Source: CBDESM01 sp965242485
Lineage (GTDB): Bacteria > Chloroflexota > Dehalococcoidia > Bin125
NCBI GenBank assembly: GCA_965242485.1
Contig: CBDESM010000003.1
Span: forward strand, 124,001-188,000
Direction of reading: 5' to 3'
DNA length: 64,000 bases
Below, one piece after another: positions 62,894 through 64,000 of the stretch; within the stretch, counting starts at the first letter, position 1, and the number at the start of each line of letters is the position of its first letter. The notes below the pieces were generated by a model. It ran no database searches. It was not told the DNA's origin and worked only from the letters and a program-made list of their open reading frames with translations. Made by a program: the position numbers and the translations under genes.

Positions 62894-64000
62894 CAGCGGG
62901 CCAGCCCAAGCTCACGGGCGATGTTGTCGAACGTGGAGAGTCGCTTGACGCCTAGAAGGCTCGACATTTCCGTGTATGTCGTTTCGCCTGCCAAGGTGCT
63001 GGACACGACCGACCAAGCGAATTCGCGTCCGTGGCGGGCGAAAAAAGTGCGGTAGAAATCGCCGCCGCCATCGGCCTCCCGGGCAGCCGGCTGGTCGCTC
63101 CGCCGGTATGCAGCGAGGAAACGGCTGTACAGTTCGCGGTACCCGCGCCTGCTGATCAGGTCCGCAGCCAACAGGCGGCGCAAGACGACCAAGCGACTGA
63201 CCTTGTAACGGGAAGCAAGTCGCATCACCTGATCCCCGATTTCGCCGCCAGCACTGAAACGTGTTCGCAAGTCAGCCAACGGAACAAGCAGCTCAGCCGC
63301 GAAATTGTCACACCATCGTTCGGCCGAGGCATCCGAGGCGCGCAAGCTAGGCACATCATCAAGGCCGGATTCGCCACGCAGGATGTGGCCGAGCTCGTGG
63401 GCGAGCGTGAACATTTGGGCAGCCTTAGCATCGCGTCCATTCACGAAGATCAGAGGGGCAGCGGGGTCTGCGAGCGCGAAGCCGCGAAATTCGCCGACAT
63501 TGAGGGTACGACGGGTGTTCGCGCCGACGATGCCGCTGATGAAGACGAGAACTCCGGAGGACCGCAACCGCTGGACAATGCGTCGAAACGCCGCGGACCA
63601 ATTCGGATCCTGATCTCGCTCCGGCAAGCCGAAGCCGGTTGCGTCGGCGACGGCGCGCGCGGCTGCGTCCGCACGCTCGTTTGGCGCAGCGACATCTGCA
63701 AAAACCAGTGCTTCTTCCGGACTCGCATCCAGGTAGTCCAGATACCAGAGTTGGCTGAGACGACAGTGGGAAATCGTGTCGCGCAAGTGGGGAGACGGAC
63801 GCACCGGCACGTTCGGACCGACGCGGAAATCAGGAATTGACAAGAGATCGCTGGGGGGTTCGCGCATGAAGAGCTGCCCGAATGCTGTGTAGGTCACGTC
63901 GGCGAAATGCTGCAGCTGCCTTGTCGTGGGCTGCGTTTCGCCGGCAATCCAAGCGTCGAGCTTGGGGAATTTTGCGCGGAGATCGTCGCGCGTCTTGCCT
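62893..64000 (-). CDS. ImmA/IrrE-family metallopeptidase (5' end outside window)
   Basis: The frame stays open to the window edge, so the true start lies beyond 64000; a GTG at 63897 is internal. The visible part starts with AWIAGETQPTTRQLQHFADV, the region after the XRE helix-turn-helix in longer family members, followed by PPSDLLSIPDFR. The middle has TLAHELGHIL, the HExxH zinc motif, followed by ERWCDNFAAELLVP, with the third ligand (E). It likely cleaves a regulator or acts as antitoxin to the DUF4411 protein. The two genes overlap by one base. Confidence 0.85.
   Translation of the reverse strand, partial: GKTRDDLRAKFPKLDAWIAGETQPTTRQLQHFADVTYTAFGQLFMREPPSDLLSIPDFRVGPNVPVRPSPHLRDTISHCRLSQLWYLDYLDASPEEALVFADVAAPNERADAAARAVADATGFGLPERDQDPNWSAAFRRIVQRLRSSGVLVFISGIVGANTRRTLNVGEFRGFALADPAAPLIFVNGRDAKAAQMFTLAHELGHILRGESGLDDVPSLRASDASAERWCDNFAAELLVPLADLRTRFSAGGEIGDQVMRLASRYKVSRLVVLRRLLAADLISRRGYRELYSRFLAAYRRSDQPAAREADGGGDFYRTFFARHGREFAWSVVSSTLAGETTYTEMSSLLGVKRLSTFDNIARELGLAR

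Overview
The window is GC-rich bacterial DNA, densely packed on both strands, with many 1-8 bp start/stop overlaps. No rRNA is present, so taxonomy rests on content. There are crotonases, CaiB-type CoA transferases, an acyl-CoA ligase, an F420-type PPOX flavoprotein, CimA-type isoleucine synthesis and a stand-alone AICAR transformylase. The sequence would suit a Chloroflexota- or Actinomycetota-like environmental or symbiotic bacterium, but this is a weak inference.

Layout. 0-1.2 kb: the end of a type III-like DNA methyltransferase, then a Panacea-like (SocA-type) gene with a small partner. 1.2-11.3 kb: mostly housekeeping (coaE, tag, enoyl-CoA hydratase, twin Uma2 genes, tRNA-Pro, cimA, hydrolase, epimerase, AICAR transformylase). 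11.3-15.8 kb: a DUF4365 gene, a partner gene and a single-chain MmeI-like restriction-modification enzyme. 15.9-18.4 kb: a YbaY-like lipoprotein and an acyl-CoA ligase. 18.4-22.4 kb: a HigB-like toxin, four tandem HigA-like antitoxins, a lower-GC UvrD-like helicase and a small membrane protein. 22.4-31.5 kb: hydrolases, DinB, two membrane/pentapeptide gene pairs, a tandem NYN-like protein and a secreted HExxH protein whose gene changes base composition part-way. 31.5-33.3 kb: an AAA ATPase and a TOPRIM-like (DUF4276-type) partner. 34-51.3 kb: two loci, each with two fibronectin-III-like secreted proteins (one of 2069 residues with an M23 peptidase), separated by a sulfurtransferase, a second Panacea pair, an SDR, PPOX and a DUF7689 pair. 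51.3-57.1 kb: DSD1-type enzyme, aquaporin, a second DUF4365 module and two CoA transferases. 57.2-59.2 kb: DUF3800, a 91-bp repeat of its 3' end and a second DUF7689 pair. 59.2-64 kb: ammonia-lyase, DinB, SRAP peptidase, crotonase, and a DUF4411 plus ImmA/IrrE pair cut by the window edge.

The main theme is repeated small modules. Four different two-gene modules each occur twice here: Panacea plus partner, DUF4365 plus partner, membrane protein plus pentapeptide protein, and 114-aa protein plus DUF7689. In addition there are four HigA-like genes, two Uma2 genes and a duplicated FN3 two-gene locus. Together with the restriction-modification, ATPase/TOPRIM and ImmA/DUF4411 genes, this looks like defence and toxin-antitoxin material interspersed with ordinary metabolic genes. 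The best candidates for undescribed systems are the DUF4365 module beside the MmeI-like enzyme, the HigB/four-HigA/helicase run, and the small partners of the Panacea-like genes.
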